This document shows, in pieces, positions 8,301 through 17,341 of a stretch of 64,000 nt of DNA (position 1 is its first letter; each line of letters starts with the position of its first letter). A program made the position numbers and the translations under genes. Under the pieces are notes generated by a model, which worked only from the letters and a program-made list of their open reading frames with translations, had not been told where the DNA came from and searched no databases. The stretch covers positions 372,001 through 436,000 of the forward strand of contig CAYXHM010000002.1 of assembly GCA_964464965.1 (NCBI GenBank). The letters run 5' to 3'. Source of the DNA: UBA5543 sp964464965 (GTDB taxonomy: Bacteria > Bacteroidota > Bacteroidia > Chitinophagales > Chitinophagaceae).

Positions 8301-9599
8301 CTATTTGTTTATTGAAATTTTATCGTTGTTGATAATGCCTGTTACTTTACCAGGCAATTCTTTAGCAAGGTATGGGTTGTTCATTCCGGCTGATCTCATT
8401 GCCGCAATTGTTGTATTGCCTGCGGTTGTATAAAGTGTCAATGCAGCCCTGGCACCTTTGCCGATTGTTATACCATCTATCCCCAGCACTTTTCTTGGGC
8501 CGGATGTAAAGGCCGCTATCATACGTTCTTCCTCTACCTTGTCTGCTACGCCTGCCAATACTATGTTGAATGCGATCTCCTGTATGTTCATCCCGTAGGC
8601 GGCATATTCAAATTCTTTTACCTTAGCATCCCACTCGTGCGGGTGGTGGTGCGTAGCTATGCAATCTATCGTGCCGTCTTTCAGCCCTTTTATTAATGCC
8701 TGCCTGTCTTTCTCCCCACGCAATGGTGGTGATACTTTGTACAGGCTGTCATAGCCTGCCAGCACCTCGTCGGTCAGTGCCAGATGGTACGGAGTTACTG
8801 AGCAGGTTATGTTCAGTTTTTCTTTTTTGGCTTTCCGTATCATATCCACACCATCGGCAGTAGAAACGCCCGTAAAATGCAGCCTTGAGTTACTGTACCG
8901 TAATAGTTGCAGGTCCCTGCCTATGATAATGGTTTCCGCTTCGGGAGGGATACCCGCCATGCCCAGTCTTGTAGAGGCTATGCCTTCGTGCATCAGCCCT
9001 GTAGCAGCTATAGATGCATCCTCCGGTATTTGTATCAGTGTGCCGTTAAACGCTTTTACATATTCCAGCGCTTTCAGCATCAGCGCTGAATTCTGCACCG
9101 GCTTCCATCCGTCTGTAAATGCAACCGCGCCATGCGCCTGCATATCCATCATCTCGGCCAGGTTTTTACCCTCTATGTTCTGGGATATACTGCCCAATGG
9201 GTGCAGGCTTACAACGCTGCCGGTTGCTTTCTTTAGTATATAGTCTATTACAGATTTGGTGCTGGCTGCAGGGTTGGTATTGGGCACAACGCAAACATCC
9301 GTAAAGCCACCCGCTGCGGCCGCTGCCAATCCTGATTGTATTGTTTCTTTATGTTCGTAGCCGGGCTCAGCATAGTCTGCCATGATATCCATCCAGCCCA
9401 CACTTACGCAAAGTTGGCCATCACCTTTAGCAGATGTGAATACATTTTTTCCATCTGCCTCTATCGTGCTTACTCCTGATTTTTTTGCCGACGCAGTTAT
9501 TTTGCTGATAATACCGTCTTTAATGATGATATCAACAATTTTGTTATGGAATTCTGACGCTGTGTCAGTTACCCTGGCCTGTCGGATGTGCACTTGCAT
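8301..9599 (-). CDS. Dihydroorotase-like amidohydrolase with all metal ligands replaced (probable non-catalytic homologue)
   Basis: 432 residues with the class I dihydroorotase layout: small beta domain, TIM barrel from about residue 60, and a C-terminal beta segment (LAKELPGKVTGII). The barrel keeps EPGYEHKETIQSGLAAAAAGG, VVPNTNP and YGMNIQEIAF. The metal site is lost. The usual DxHxHxRxPG is DIMADYAEPG (residues 71-80), so both histidines and the substrate arginine are gone. The later His positions read IPED and TGVST, and the catalytic Asp of DHAPH is His in THHHPH (residues 316-321). It is therefore unlikely to hydrolyse dihydroorotate by the standard mechanism. Non-catalytic dihydroorotases exist as structural partners of aspartate transcarbamoylase, but no ATCase gene is in this window. 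It is second in the BatA operon, 3 bases after the first gene. Confidence 0.85.
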   Translation of the reverse strand: MQVHIRQARVTDTASEFHNKIVDIIIKDGIISKITASAKKSGVSTIEADGKNVFTSAKGDGQLCVSVGWMDIMADYAEPGYEHKETIQSGLAAAAAGGFTDVCVVPNTNPAASTKSVIDYILKKATGSVVSLHPLGSISQNIEGKNLAEMMDMQAHGAVAFTDGWKPVQNSALMLKALEYVKAFNGTLIQIPEDASIAATGLMHEGIASTRLGMAGIPPEAETIIIGRDLQLLRYSNSRLHFTGVSTADGVDMIRKAKKEKLNITCSVTPYHLALTDEVLAGYDSLYKVSPPLRGEKDRQALIKGLKDGTIDCIATHHHPHEWDAKVKEFEYAAYGMNIQEIAFNIVLAGVADKVEEERMIAAFTSGPRKVLGIDGITIGKGARAALTLYTTAGNTTIAAMRSAGMNNPYLAKELPGKVTGIINNDKISINK

Positions 9600-9602
9600 A
9601 AG

Positions 9603-11648
9603 CTATTGAGTAGCGGCAGTTGGTTTGCGAAGACTGCCTGCCAGAAACCATGTTTCTACAGCCAGCATTATCACGGCTAAAATAACACAAACTTTCCAAA
9701 GCGGGAAACTGCCCCAAGTGTTGTAACTGCCTGTAGTGCCTATAGTATCGGCCTCCGCAACTTTTATATCTATCCCGGGCCACATATTGTCCAGGTCTCC
9801 CGGGCTGATGGTACCCAGCATAGATTCTGCCCTGTCCTGGTTCACAGCCACTATTGCCGTATCGCTGCCGGTGGCTGCAAGCGTGTAAAAGCCGGGTTGT
9901 TCCACCATGCCATCCATCATAACATTCAAGCCGGAGCCATAGGTGCGCTGTGGTGGAATAGCATCTGTACCGTTATGATACAGGTGCACCATATTGCGCT
10001 CATTGGCATTGTTCAGTGGCAGGTATGCCGGCTGGCGACGGCCGAGTGTTAACGCATATACATTACCCCCCTGAGACTGTACCGCCATCTGGTACAGGAA
10101 GGGAGCAAAGAAATAGCTGGACGGGAAATTGCCCGATTGCTGGTCTATACCCGATGATAATATATATAACTGCCCTACCGATGGACTGTATTGTGCCAAT
10201 AGCGGGTCTCCATTGCGGAAACTGAGAATTGACTGCCTGTTAGCTGTCAATCCTGCATCTATTATATAATGCCAATTGGCTACAGGCAACTGTACATTTT
10301 CGGGTATACTTTCAAAAAGGTCGCGCACCAACGGGCTGCCCTGCTGCAATGCCGTTGCTGCCTGCCCTGCGGTATCAATACCGGTAATGGTTATTTCCGC
10401 TATTTCTTTTAAGCCCTCGTTCAGGGCGGCGATATTTGTTGTTTTACCGGGGAATATACATACAGACTGGCCTGACTGCTGAGCTTTTGCCAGTTGCTTA
10501 CCCAGTGCAGCGCTGATGCGGGTACAGTTATTCAGCAGTACCAGGCTGTACTCTTTCCAGTCGGCCGGTGCATTATCTATACTCACGTTATTCAGCCTGA
10601 AACCATTGTAGGCACGAAAGGCCGCCTGTATGTAAGGACTGGGGGCGCCTTCGTTCAATGCCAATACAGATAGGTTGGGGGCGCTGCGTGCCGTAATGCG
10701 GAAGGTGTCGTCAAACCGTACAGACTCATCGTCAACCACCAACTCTATTTTTTGCCATGCAGCATCATTCACCCTGAAAGTAAGGGTATCTACGCTTTCT
10801 TTTTCTGAGTTAAAGCCCATGGTAGCTGCACTCTTCACCTGGCCATTCACCAAAAGGTTCAGTACAGGAGCCTGTTCAGGCGCATCTCCATATAGCCGGG
10901 TACGTACCACCAACTGGTTGCTTTCGCCCGCCTGCACCGCAGGGCTGGTCATGAAAGCCGTATCTATATATACATTAGCTGGAGTATTACCTTTTACCTG
11001 TATAGCATATACGGTAACATCCTCCGTTTTTGCAGGGGGAGCGGATACCGCATTTTGCTGAAAATCTGAATAATAATACAAGTCGGCCCCGGGCATGGCT
11101 TCTGAAGTAGTTATGCCCTGTAGCAGTGAAACTACCTGCTGCGCATTTTTTACTGCGGCCGATATTTCTATACTGCCTATTTCCAGCAATACCTTATCAG
11201 CCGGCATCGGGCGATAGCTTACGGGATTGTTATTGGTCAGCAGCAGGAACTTAGTGCCCGGCGCCGCATTTTTTACCTGCCTGCGTGCCGCTTGTTTAGC
11301 CACATCCAGCAGGCGCTGGGCTCCCTTCTTCAGGCTCATACTGCCGGAGTTGTCTATATATATAGCCTGCAGCCTGTCGCCGGTATTTTGCTTGTTGTCA
11401 TTTGAAAAGAAAGGTTGTGCAAAAGCCAGTATCAGCATGATGAGGAATAGCAGCCGGGAAGCCAGCAGCCATTTGTACCGCACCTGCGATTGTTTTTGTG
11501 AGCGTAGCTGGATATTCTTTAAAAAGCGGGTATGCGGGAAGAACACGGTCTTATACCTGCGCAGGTTGAACAGGTGTATCAGTACCGGGATAGCCAATGC
11601 AACAGCCGCCGCCAGGAATATGGGGTAAATAAAACTCACAGTATTCAA
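9603..11648 (-). CDS. BatA N-terminal domain protein with VWA-like domain, membrane anchored
   Basis: 681 residues. The first 80 match the BatA/YegP-type N-terminal domain: a membrane helix, then AIPVLIHLFNLRRYKTVFFPH, LKNIQLRSQKQSQVRYKWLL, and a second helix LFLIMLILAFAQPF. A von Willebrand A-like domain follows, with the metal-site motif YIDNSGSM (DxSxS-like, here DNSGS). A long extracytoplasmic region and a final membrane helix (VCVILAVIMLAVETWFLAGSL) close the protein. These proteins are typical of aerotolerance-type clusters in Bacteroidota, but this gene is not next to a MoxR ATPase. It heads a four-gene operon with 1-3 base gaps. Confidence 0.83.
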   Translation of the reverse strand: MNTVSFIYPIFLAAAVALAIPVLIHLFNLRRYKTVFFPHTRFLKNIQLRSQKQSQVRYKWLLASRLLFLIMLILAFAQPFFSNDNKQNTGDRLQAIYIDNSGSMSLKKGAQRLLDVAKQAARRQVKNAAPGTKFLLLTNNNPVSYRPMPADKVLLEIGSIEISAAVKNAQQVVSLLQGITTSEAMPGADLYYYSDFQQNAVSAPPAKTEDVTVYAIQVKGNTPANVYIDTAFMTSPAVQAGESNQLVVRTRLYGDAPEQAPVLNLLVNGQVKSAATMGFNSEKESVDTLTFRVNDAAWQKIELVVDDESVRFDDTFRITARSAPNLSVLALNEGAPSPYIQAAFRAYNGFRLNNVSIDNAPADWKEYSLVLLNNCTRISAALGKQLAKAQQSGQSVCIFPGKTTNIAALNEGLKEIAEITITGIDTAGQAATALQQGSPLVRDLFESIPENVQLPVANWHYIIDAGLTANRQSILSFRNGDPLLAQYSPSVGQLYILSSGIDQQSGNFPSSYFFAPFLYQMAVQSQGGNVYALTLGRRQPAYLPLNNANERNMVHLYHNGTDAIPPQRTYGSGLNVMMDGMVEQPGFYTLAATGSDTAIVAVNQDRAESMLGTISPGDLDNMWPGIDIKVAEADTIGTTGSYNTWGSFPLWKVCVILAVIMLAVETWFLAGSLRKPTAATQ

Positions 11649-11719
11649 ATATAAGGCTAAAGTATTGATTACTAAGGGGGAGAATTAGCCAAGGATTTCT
11701 TAAAGATGCGTGTAAAAAG

Positions 11720-11750
11720 AAAGAGGGTGAGTATATAACCCACCCTCTTT
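11720..11750. terminator. Hairpin terminator between BatA operon start and trans-sulfuration gene
   Basis: The stem AAAGAGGGTG / CACCCTCTTT with an 11-base loop lies just past the stop of the minus-strand PLP enzyme gene (11776), which it most likely terminates. Confidence 0.75.
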
Positions 11751-11775
11751 CAATATGCTTAAACCAGCGGCAATA

Positions 11776-12930
11776 TCAGCCAATGGCGTTGTTCAGATCT
11801 GCTATCAGGTCGTCTGCGTCTTCTATGCCCACACTCAGGCGTATCAGCGAATCTGCCAGGCCGTTCTTTATACGCTCTTCCCTTGGTATAGCCGCATGTG
11901 TCATGCTGGCCGGGTGCCCGCAAAGAGATTCCACACCGCCCAGGGATTCTGCCAGTGCAAACAATTCTGTTTTCTTTAATACTTCCATAGCGGCATCCAG
12001 GCTGTCACCTTTCAATGTGAAAGACATCATACCGCCAAAGCCACGCATCTGCTTTTTAGCTATATCGTGGTTAGGATGATCTTCAAAACCGCACCAGTAC
12101 ACCTTGCCCACTTTGGGGTGGTTACGCAGGAAGTTGGCTATTTTTTCGCCGTTTTCGCAATGGCGCTGCATACGTACGTGCAGGGTTTTTATACCGCGCA
12201 GTACCAGCCAGCTATCGTGCGGGCCGGGTACGGCGCCACAACTGTTTTGTATAAATGCAAGGCGCTCCTGCAGGTTGTCGTCATTTACTATCAATGCGCC
12301 AAGTACCACGTCAGAGTGGCCACCCAGGTATTTGGTTGCAGAATGCAGTACGATATCTGCACCCAGATCCAGTGGGTTTTGCAGGTAAGGCGTAGCAAAT
12401 GTATTGTCCACCACCAGCAGCAGCTTATGTTCTTTAGACATGGCTGCGCAGGCTGCTATGTCCACTATGTTCAGCATGGGGTTGGTTGGTGTTTCAGCCC
12501 ATATCATTTTTGTATTACCATTAATATAACCACGGATGTTCTCAGCATTGGTCATATCTATAAAATGGAACTTAATACCGTAGTTGACAAATATCTTTGT
12601 CATGATGCGGTATGTACCACCATACAGGTCGTTGGCCACGATCACCTCATCGCCGGGGGATAATAATTTTATAACAGCATCTGTAGCAGCCATACCGCTG
12701 CCAAAGCACAAACCATGGTTGCCGTTTTCTATTGCTGCTAAAGATTTTTCCAGTGCGTGCCTTGTAGGGTTTTGAGTACGGGAATACTCATAACCTTTAT
12801 GGTCGCCGGGTGCGGCCTGCACATAAGTAGATGTCTGATATATCGGGGTCATGATAGCACCGGTAGTAGGGTCTGGCTCTACACCAGCATGTATCATTTT
12901 CGTAGCTATTTTATATTTCTTATTATCCAT
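11776..12930 (-). CDS. Trans-sulfuration PLP enzyme (cystathionine gamma-synthase/gamma-lyase family)
   Basis: 384 residues of the Cys/Met metabolism PLP family. Visible are PIYQTSTYVQ, YEYSRTQNPTRHALE (PLP phosphate contact), FGSGMAA, AETPTNPMLNIVDI, DNTFATPYLQNPLDLGAD and the Schiff-base lysine in HSATKYLGGHSDVV (Lys200). Members form or cleave cystathionine between cysteine and homocysteine. The motifs do not separate MetB, MetC and CGL types reliably, so no symbol is given. The gene stands alone between two hairpin or promoter elements and is divergent from ruvB. Confidence 0.9.
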   Translation of the reverse strand: MDNKKYKIATKMIHAGVEPDPTTGAIMTPIYQTSTYVQAAPGDHKGYEYSRTQNPTRHALEKSLAAIENGNHGLCFGSGMAATDAVIKLLSPGDEVIVANDLYGGTYRIMTKIFVNYGIKFHFIDMTNAENIRGYINGNTKMIWAETPTNPMLNIVDIAACAAMSKEHKLLLVVDNTFATPYLQNPLDLGADIVLHSATKYLGGHSDVVLGALIVNDDNLQERLAFIQNSCGAVPGPHDSWLVLRGIKTLHVRMQRHCENGEKIANFLRNHPKVGKVYWCGFEDHPNHDIAKKQMRGFGGMMSFTLKGDSLDAAMEVLKKTELFALAESLGGVESLCGHPASMTHAAIPREERIKNGLADSLIRLSVGIEDADDLIADLNNAIG

Positions 12931-12951
12931 TAGTCGGTTTTTTTAACGAGG

Positions 12952-12959
12952 CAAAGGTA
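12952..12959 (-). promoter_or_regulatory. Candidate -7 element for the trans-sulfuration gene
   Basis: On the minus strand TACCTTTG matches TAnnTTTG, 21 bases upstream of the ATG at 12930. No good TTG is seen at the usual distance. Confidence 0.4.
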
Positions 12960-13035
12960 ACTATTTCTGATAGGGAGAATAATTACAGTGATATTTTCGG
13001 CTGATAGCATCATAAGATTTAGCTAATTTTAGGCA

Positions 13036-14067
13036 ATGGATAACGCTCACATACGTCCCGGTGATGATTTAAGCCCGCAGGAAAGGGATTATGAGAACAG
13101 CATAAGGCCGCAGACGATTGAAGACTTCTCCGGCCAGCCGCAACTGATAGAAAACCTGAGGATTTTCATCAAGGCAGCCAACCTGCGCGGCGAGGCGCTG
13201 GACCATGTATTGTTTCATGGCCCTCCCGGTTTGGGAAAAACAACTTTATCAAGAATAGTAGCCAACGAGCTGAAGGTAAACATAAAAGAAACCAGCGGCC
13301 CGGTTATAGAAAAACCCGCCGACCTGGCAGGATTACTCACCAGCCTGGAAGAAAGGGATGTATTATTTATAGATGAGATACACCGCCTGAGTACTGTTGT
13401 GGAAGAATACCTGTATGCTGCAATGGAGGATTTTAAGATTGACATTATGATAGACAGCGGCCCCGCCGCCCGTTCTGTACAGATCAACCTGAGCCCGTTT
13501 ACGCTGGTGGGTGCTACTACACGTTCAGGTTTACTGACTGCGCCGTTGCTGAGTCGCTTTGGCATCAAGTCAAGATTGGAATACTACAACAAGGATGTAT
13601 TGCAACGCATCATCCTGCGCTCTGCATCTTTGTTAAATGTACGTACCACATCTGACGCAGCCATGGAGATAGCAGGCCGCAGCCGCGGTACGCCCCGTAT
13701 AGCCAATGGCCTGCTGCGCCGCATGCGCGACTTTGCACAGGTACTGGGCAATGGCGTTATTGATATGGGCATTGTGGAGCACGGCCTGCGCGCGCTGAAT
13801 GTAGACAGCCACGGCCTTGACGATATGGACAATAAAATACTGGTAACGCTGATAGATAAATTTAAAGGTGGCCCTGCAGGTATCAACAACATTGCAACGG
13901 CAGTAGGCGAAGAAGCAGGAACGATTGAAGAAGTATATGAACCATTCCTGATACAGGAGGGCTTTATTATGCGGACACCACGCGGCAGGGAAGCAACTGA
14001 AAAAGCATACAAACACCTGAACCGGAACTATGGTGGCAAAGCCGGCGGCCTGTTCAGCGAGTTATGA
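13036..14067 (+). CDS. ruvB: Holliday junction branch-migration ATPase RuvB
   Basis: 343 residues. This hexameric AAA+ motor drives branch migration with RuvA during recombination and repair. The Walker A motif is GPPGLGKTTL (62-71), Walker B is FIDEIHRL, sensor 1 is in LVGATTRSGLLTAPLLSRFG with the arginine finger, and the C-terminal winged helix ends in IQEGFIMRTPRGREATEKAY. Length and all motifs are normal. Its last 6 bases overlap the 3' end of the convergent glycosyltransferase gene, so no terminator separates the two. Confidence 0.97.
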   Translation: MDNAHIRPGDDLSPQERDYENSIRPQTIEDFSGQPQLIENLRIFIKAANLRGEALDHVLFHGPPGLGKTTLSRIVANELKVNIKETSGPVIEKPADLAGLLTSLEERDVLFIDEIHRLSTVVEEYLYAAMEDFKIDIMIDSGPAARSVQINLSPFTLVGATTRSGLLTAPLLSRFGIKSRLEYYNKDVLQRIILRSASLLNVRTTSDAAMEIAGRSRGTPRIANGLLRRMRDFAQVLGNGVIDMGIVEHGLRALNVDSHGLDDMDNKILVTLIDKFKGGPAGINNIATAVGEEAGTIEEVYEPFLIQEGFIMRTPRGREATEKAYKHLNRNYGGKAGGLFSEL

Positions 14068-15189
14068 TTTTGCTACACCCAGCAGGTTGGCAGTAAAAGT
14101 ATCCCAGCTGTATTTTTGTTTTTCACGGGTAATGTTTTCCTGCAATTGAGGTAAGGAATCCGGGCTGAAGAATTTCAGGATGGCAGCAGCTATCTGTGTT
14201 GGGTCAGACTCTGTTACAAAACCTGTTTTGCCATCGGGCACCACTTCTGCCAGCCCGCCTACGTTGGTTACAACCATAGGCTTTTCAAAATGATAAGCTA
14301 CCTGCGTGATACCGCTTTGCGTAGCGCTGCGGTAGGGTTGCACTACCAGGTCGGCAGCAGAAAAATAATACCGTATCTCATTGTTGGGAATGAACTCTGT
14401 AAACAGTTTCACATCTTCTGCTATGCCGTTGTCCGAAATCTGCTTCAAGTATGCCTCGCTGTCTCCGTAAAATTCTCCTGCCACTATCAGCTTAATGCCC
14501 GCTGCTTTGATGCGGTCATCTTTCATAGCATCCAGCAATATATCCAGCCCCTTGTATTTGCGGATAAACCCAAAGAACAGGATGTATTTTTCATCCGGCT
14601 TTAAGCCCAGGTGTTTACATGCTTCTGCTTTGCTTACAGCACTGCCATAGTTATCGTACACCGGGTGGGGGCTGAATACAGATGGCTTTGTGGTGAAGTT
14701 CTTCAAATCCTTCAGCACATCCCTGCTCATAGCAAGAAAGGCATCTGCACTTTTCAGGAAGTATTTTGTAAATGCCACATCTCCCGGGCGGGGCTCGTGG
14801 GGAATAACATTATCCGTTATGGCCACTATGCGGGTATGGTTGTTCTTTTTTACCCGCCTTAAAATAGTACCAAAGGCCGGGCCCATAAACGGCAGCCAGA
14901 AACGTACGATGATAACATCAGGTTTTTCTTTTTTTATCCTGTTGCCCACCTGTATCCAGTTCAGCGGATTGATGGAATTGATAACGCTGTGTATAGTCAG
15001 TCCCTTAGGTGCGGGCTCATCTGTAAACTGAGATTTACCCGGGAATAAAAACGACGGGTATTGCAAAGAGAAAGAATAGATAACAACCTCGTGGCCCTGC
15101 TCCTGCAATACTTCAGCCAGCCGCTCATTGAAGGTGGCAATGCCGCCGCCGCGCAATGGGTGTGCCGAGCCTATGATGGTTATCTTCAT
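14062..15189 (-). CDS. Family 4 glycosyltransferase
   Basis: 375 residues with the GT-B fold of GT4 enzymes. The N-terminal half has AHPLRGGGIATFNERLAEVL. The C-terminal half has YILFFGFIRKYKGLDILLDA, IKLIVAGEFYGDS, and the donor-binding EPxxE-like region VQPYRSATQSGITQVAYHFEKP followed by VTNVGGLAEVVPDGKTG. It is the last gene of the gcvH-vanZ-hddA-hddC run, 2 bases after hddC, so it probably adds a sugar, perhaps heptose, to a surface polymer. Acceptor and donor are not known. Confidence 0.87.
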   Translation of the reverse strand: MKITIIGSAHPLRGGGIATFNERLAEVLQEQGHEVVIYSFSLQYPSFLFPGKSQFTDEPAPKGLTIHSVINSINPLNWIQVGNRIKKEKPDVIIVRFWLPFMGPAFGTILRRVKKNNHTRIVAITDNVIPHEPRPGDVAFTKYFLKSADAFLAMSRDVLKDLKNFTTKPSVFSPHPVYDNYGSAVSKAEACKHLGLKPDEKYILFFGFIRKYKGLDILLDAMKDDRIKAAGIKLIVAGEFYGDSEAYLKQISDNGIAEDVKLFTEFIPNNEIRYYFSAADLVVQPYRSATQSGITQVAYHFEKPMVVTNVGGLAEVVPDGKTGFVTESDPTQIAAAILKFFSPDSLPQLQENITREKQKYSWDTFTANLLGVAKS

Positions 15190-15191
15190 TT

Positions 15192-15887
15192 CTATTGCAG
15201 TGGTTTAAAATCCTGTTGTGCCTGTTGGTAGTCCGAAGGTATGCCAATGTCTATAAAATATGCATCACTCACATACCCATACATATTACCCTCTTGCACA
15301 AAGGCTTCAAAGTAATCTTTTTCAAAAGAATGTTTCGCAGGCAGTATTTTAGCCGACAATGCATCTTTGTTTACTACATAAATACCGCCGTTTATTAGTC
15401 CCTCTGTATAATGTTTCTTTTCTTCAAAGGCATTGATGCGCCCGTTATCATCTATACTTACAACACCATACCTGTCAAAGTTGGTCATGGGTTTTAATGC
15501 CAGTGTTGTTGCCGCATTTTTATCAGTATGAAACTGTAATAGCTCATTCAAATCTACACGAAACATTGTATCACCATTCAGTATAACCACATCATTGCTG
15601 TTGGCTTTGGTAAGCGCCAGTTGTATGCCACCGCCCGTACCAAGGGGTTCCTGCTCTATTACATAATCAACGCTAAACCCACGCTGCTGTGTGGCAAGCC
15701 ATTGCAATACATGTTCGTGCTTATACCCCAGTGATAATATAACCCTTGTGCAACCCTGCTGTTCCAGGTAATCAAATACATAATGAAGAAATGGAAGCCC
15801 GTTAACCGGGGCCATGCACTTGGGCACGTCTGCCACCGCGCTTTGCAAGCGCGTGCCCAATCCTCCTGCCAGTACAATGCACTCCAT
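15192..15887 (-). CDS. hddC: Sugar-1-phosphate nucleotidyltransferase, HddC-like (heptose-1-phosphate guanylyltransferase type)
   Basis: 231 residues. The nucleotidyltransferase N-terminus VLAGGLGTRLQ leads to PKCMAPVNGLPFLHYVFDYL. The middle has EQEPLGTGGGIQLAL and ILNGDTMFRVD, and the C-terminus YFIDIGIPSDYQQAQQDF. This is the pattern of the HddC/RfbF-like group. The 5-base spacing to a GHMP kinase of the HddA type strongly supports action on D-glycero-alpha-D-manno-heptose 1-phosphate to give GDP-heptose. The nucleotide used cannot be shown from sequence alone. Confidence 0.8.
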   Translation of the reverse strand: MECIVLAGGLGTRLQSAVADVPKCMAPVNGLPFLHYVFDYLEQQGCTRVILSLGYKHEHVLQWLATQQRGFSVDYVIEQEPLGTGGGIQLALTKANSNDVVILNGDTMFRVDLNELLQFHTDKNAATTLALKPMTNFDRYGVVSIDDNGRINAFEEKKHYTEGLINGGIYVVNKDALSAKILPAKHSFEKDYFEAFVQEGNMYGYVSDAYFIDIGIPSDYQQAQQDFKPLQ

Positions 15888-15892
15888 AGTTT

Positions 15893-16912
15893 TTATATGC
15901 TCCAGGTAAACAGTCCTTGTTCTGTAATATGGTACCTGCTCAGTTCCCCGCCAAATTGTTTCAATGCTTCTGTAACCGCGTAGCGTGTATTGCCGGGGCA
16001 GTAAAACATCATAAAGCCACCACCGCCCGCACCGGTTATTTTACCACCAGTAGCACCATGTTGCAGTGCTATGTTATATATGCCATCCAGCCTGTCGTTA
16101 GATATGTCTTTGGCCATCTGCTTTTTAAACCTGAACCCGAAGTCCAGTATCGGGCCTACATCATCTACTTTGCCCAGCAGCAGTGCTTCCTTCATCATCT
16201 CCGCCTGCTTCTTCAACTGGTGCATGGCCTTTATACTTTGTTCGTTCTTGTTATGTACGTTCTGCGTCTGCGCTTCGATGATGGTAGATGATAAACGACT
16301 GGTAGATGTGAAATACAATACCAGGTTGTTGCTCATCTCTGCCAGTACTTTTTTCTTCACCGGCAGCGGATTTACTATCACCCTGTTGTCGGCATAAAAC
16401 TCCATGAAGTTTACACCGCCAAAGGTGGCAGAATACTGGTCCTGCTTGCCGCCGGCCATAGCCAGTTCTTCGCGTTCTATCACGTATGCCATGTGGGCTA
16501 TATCATACTCGCCCAGTGGCAGTTGCAGCCATTCTGCAAATACGCCCACTATAGCCACCATCAGTGTAGAAGATGTACCCAGGCCGCTGCCCGCAGGTGC
16601 GTCTACACTTGTGGTCAGCCTGAAACCCGAAGGTACGGGGCCGTATTTTTTTACGATGTGGTTGTATGCACCTTTGGCCAGATCCAGCTGCCCGTCAAGC
16701 GGTAAAATATCGGCCATATCAAACACCTGTGTTTCACCACGGTCCACCGCTTCAATTGTTATCTTGCCATCGGTAGTGGGCAGTATGCTGGCATGTGCGT
16801 AGAGCGATATGGTAGCGTTGAGTACCGCACCGCCATACATATCTGCATACGGGCTTACATCCGTACCGCCGCCTGCCAACCCTATGCGCAATGGTGCTTT
16901 GCTCCTGAACAT
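15893..16912 (-). CDS. hddA: GHMP kinase, D-glycero-alpha-D-manno-heptose-7-phosphate kinase type (HddA)
   Basis: 339 residues. It starts RSKAPLRIGLAGGGTDVSPYA, the HddA and fucose/heptose kinase signature. The ATP loop is PAGSGLGTSSTLMVA (about 105-119), and the C-terminal GHMP motif is KITGAGGGGFMMFYC. The family phosphorylates heptose 7-phosphate at C1 during GDP-heptose synthesis. It lies directly upstream of hddC in the same operon. The isomerase GmhA and phosphatase GmhB needed for the full pathway are not in this window and must be elsewhere. Confidence 0.85.
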   Translation of the reverse strand: MFRSKAPLRIGLAGGGTDVSPYADMYGGAVLNATISLYAHASILPTTDGKITIEAVDRGETQVFDMADILPLDGQLDLAKGAYNHIVKKYGPVPSGFRLTTSVDAPAGSGLGTSSTLMVAIVGVFAEWLQLPLGEYDIAHMAYVIEREELAMAGGKQDQYSATFGGVNFMEFYADNRVIVNPLPVKKKVLAEMSNNLVLYFTSTSRLSSTIIEAQTQNVHNKNEQSIKAMHQLKKQAEMMKEALLLGKVDDVGPILDFGFRFKKQMAKDISNDRLDGIYNIALQHGATGGKITGAGGGGFMMFYCPGNTRYAVTEALKQFGGELSRYHITEQGLFTWSI

Positions 16913-16934
16913 CTGTAGTAGTATATATTGAGTA

Positions 16935-17336
16935 TTAGTTGTTTTGTGTTTTCCTGCTTACTGTAAACGAAATAGCCGTGAATATTATTATCCCCAGCAG
17001 TCCGCCAACAGCATCTGCCAGTGTATCCATATTGTCCTGGAAGCGGCCGGGTACGTAGTGCCCCTGTATATATTCTACCAGCCAGCCTACAAATACTGAT
17101 AACGCCAGCCACCACAGCAATGGTAACAGCCTGCGTGTAGGGTAGCCCAGCAGCCAGGAAAAAGAGAAGCCCGCAAACAGCAGCACATGCGCCCATTTAT
17201 CTATAAATGGTATGTCCACATCCGGTATCTCTTTGGCAGGCAGCAGGCACAAAACAAAAATGAGCAAAGTCCAGCCAGTGGCCAGCAACCTTGCTCTTTT
17301 TTTATATTTTGACGCTTCTGTAAAAATAGTCCGCAT
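16935..17336 (-). CDS. VanZ-like membrane protein
   Basis: 133 residues with four hydrophobic segments. The conserved VanZ features are FIDKWAHVLLFAGFSFSWLL in the middle and the following WLVEYIQGHYVPGRFQDNMD, which precedes the last helix (ADAVGGLLGIIIF). The function of stand-alone VanZ proteins is not settled. It lies 5 bases after gcvH; gcvH-vanZ is a frequent pair in Bacteroidota. Confidence 0.85.
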   Translation of the reverse strand: MRTIFTEASKYKKRARLLATGWTLLIFVLCLLPAKEIPDVDIPFIDKWAHVLLFAGFSFSWLLGYPTRRLLPLLWWLALSVFVGWLVEYIQGHYVPGRFQDNMDTLADAVGGLLGIIIFTAISFTVSRKTQNN

Positions 17337-17341
17337 GGGAG

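Noticed and set aside
11646..11653. TATATTTG on the minus strand as a promoter of the BatA operon
   Set aside because: It overlaps the start codon at 11648, so the transcript would begin inside the gene.
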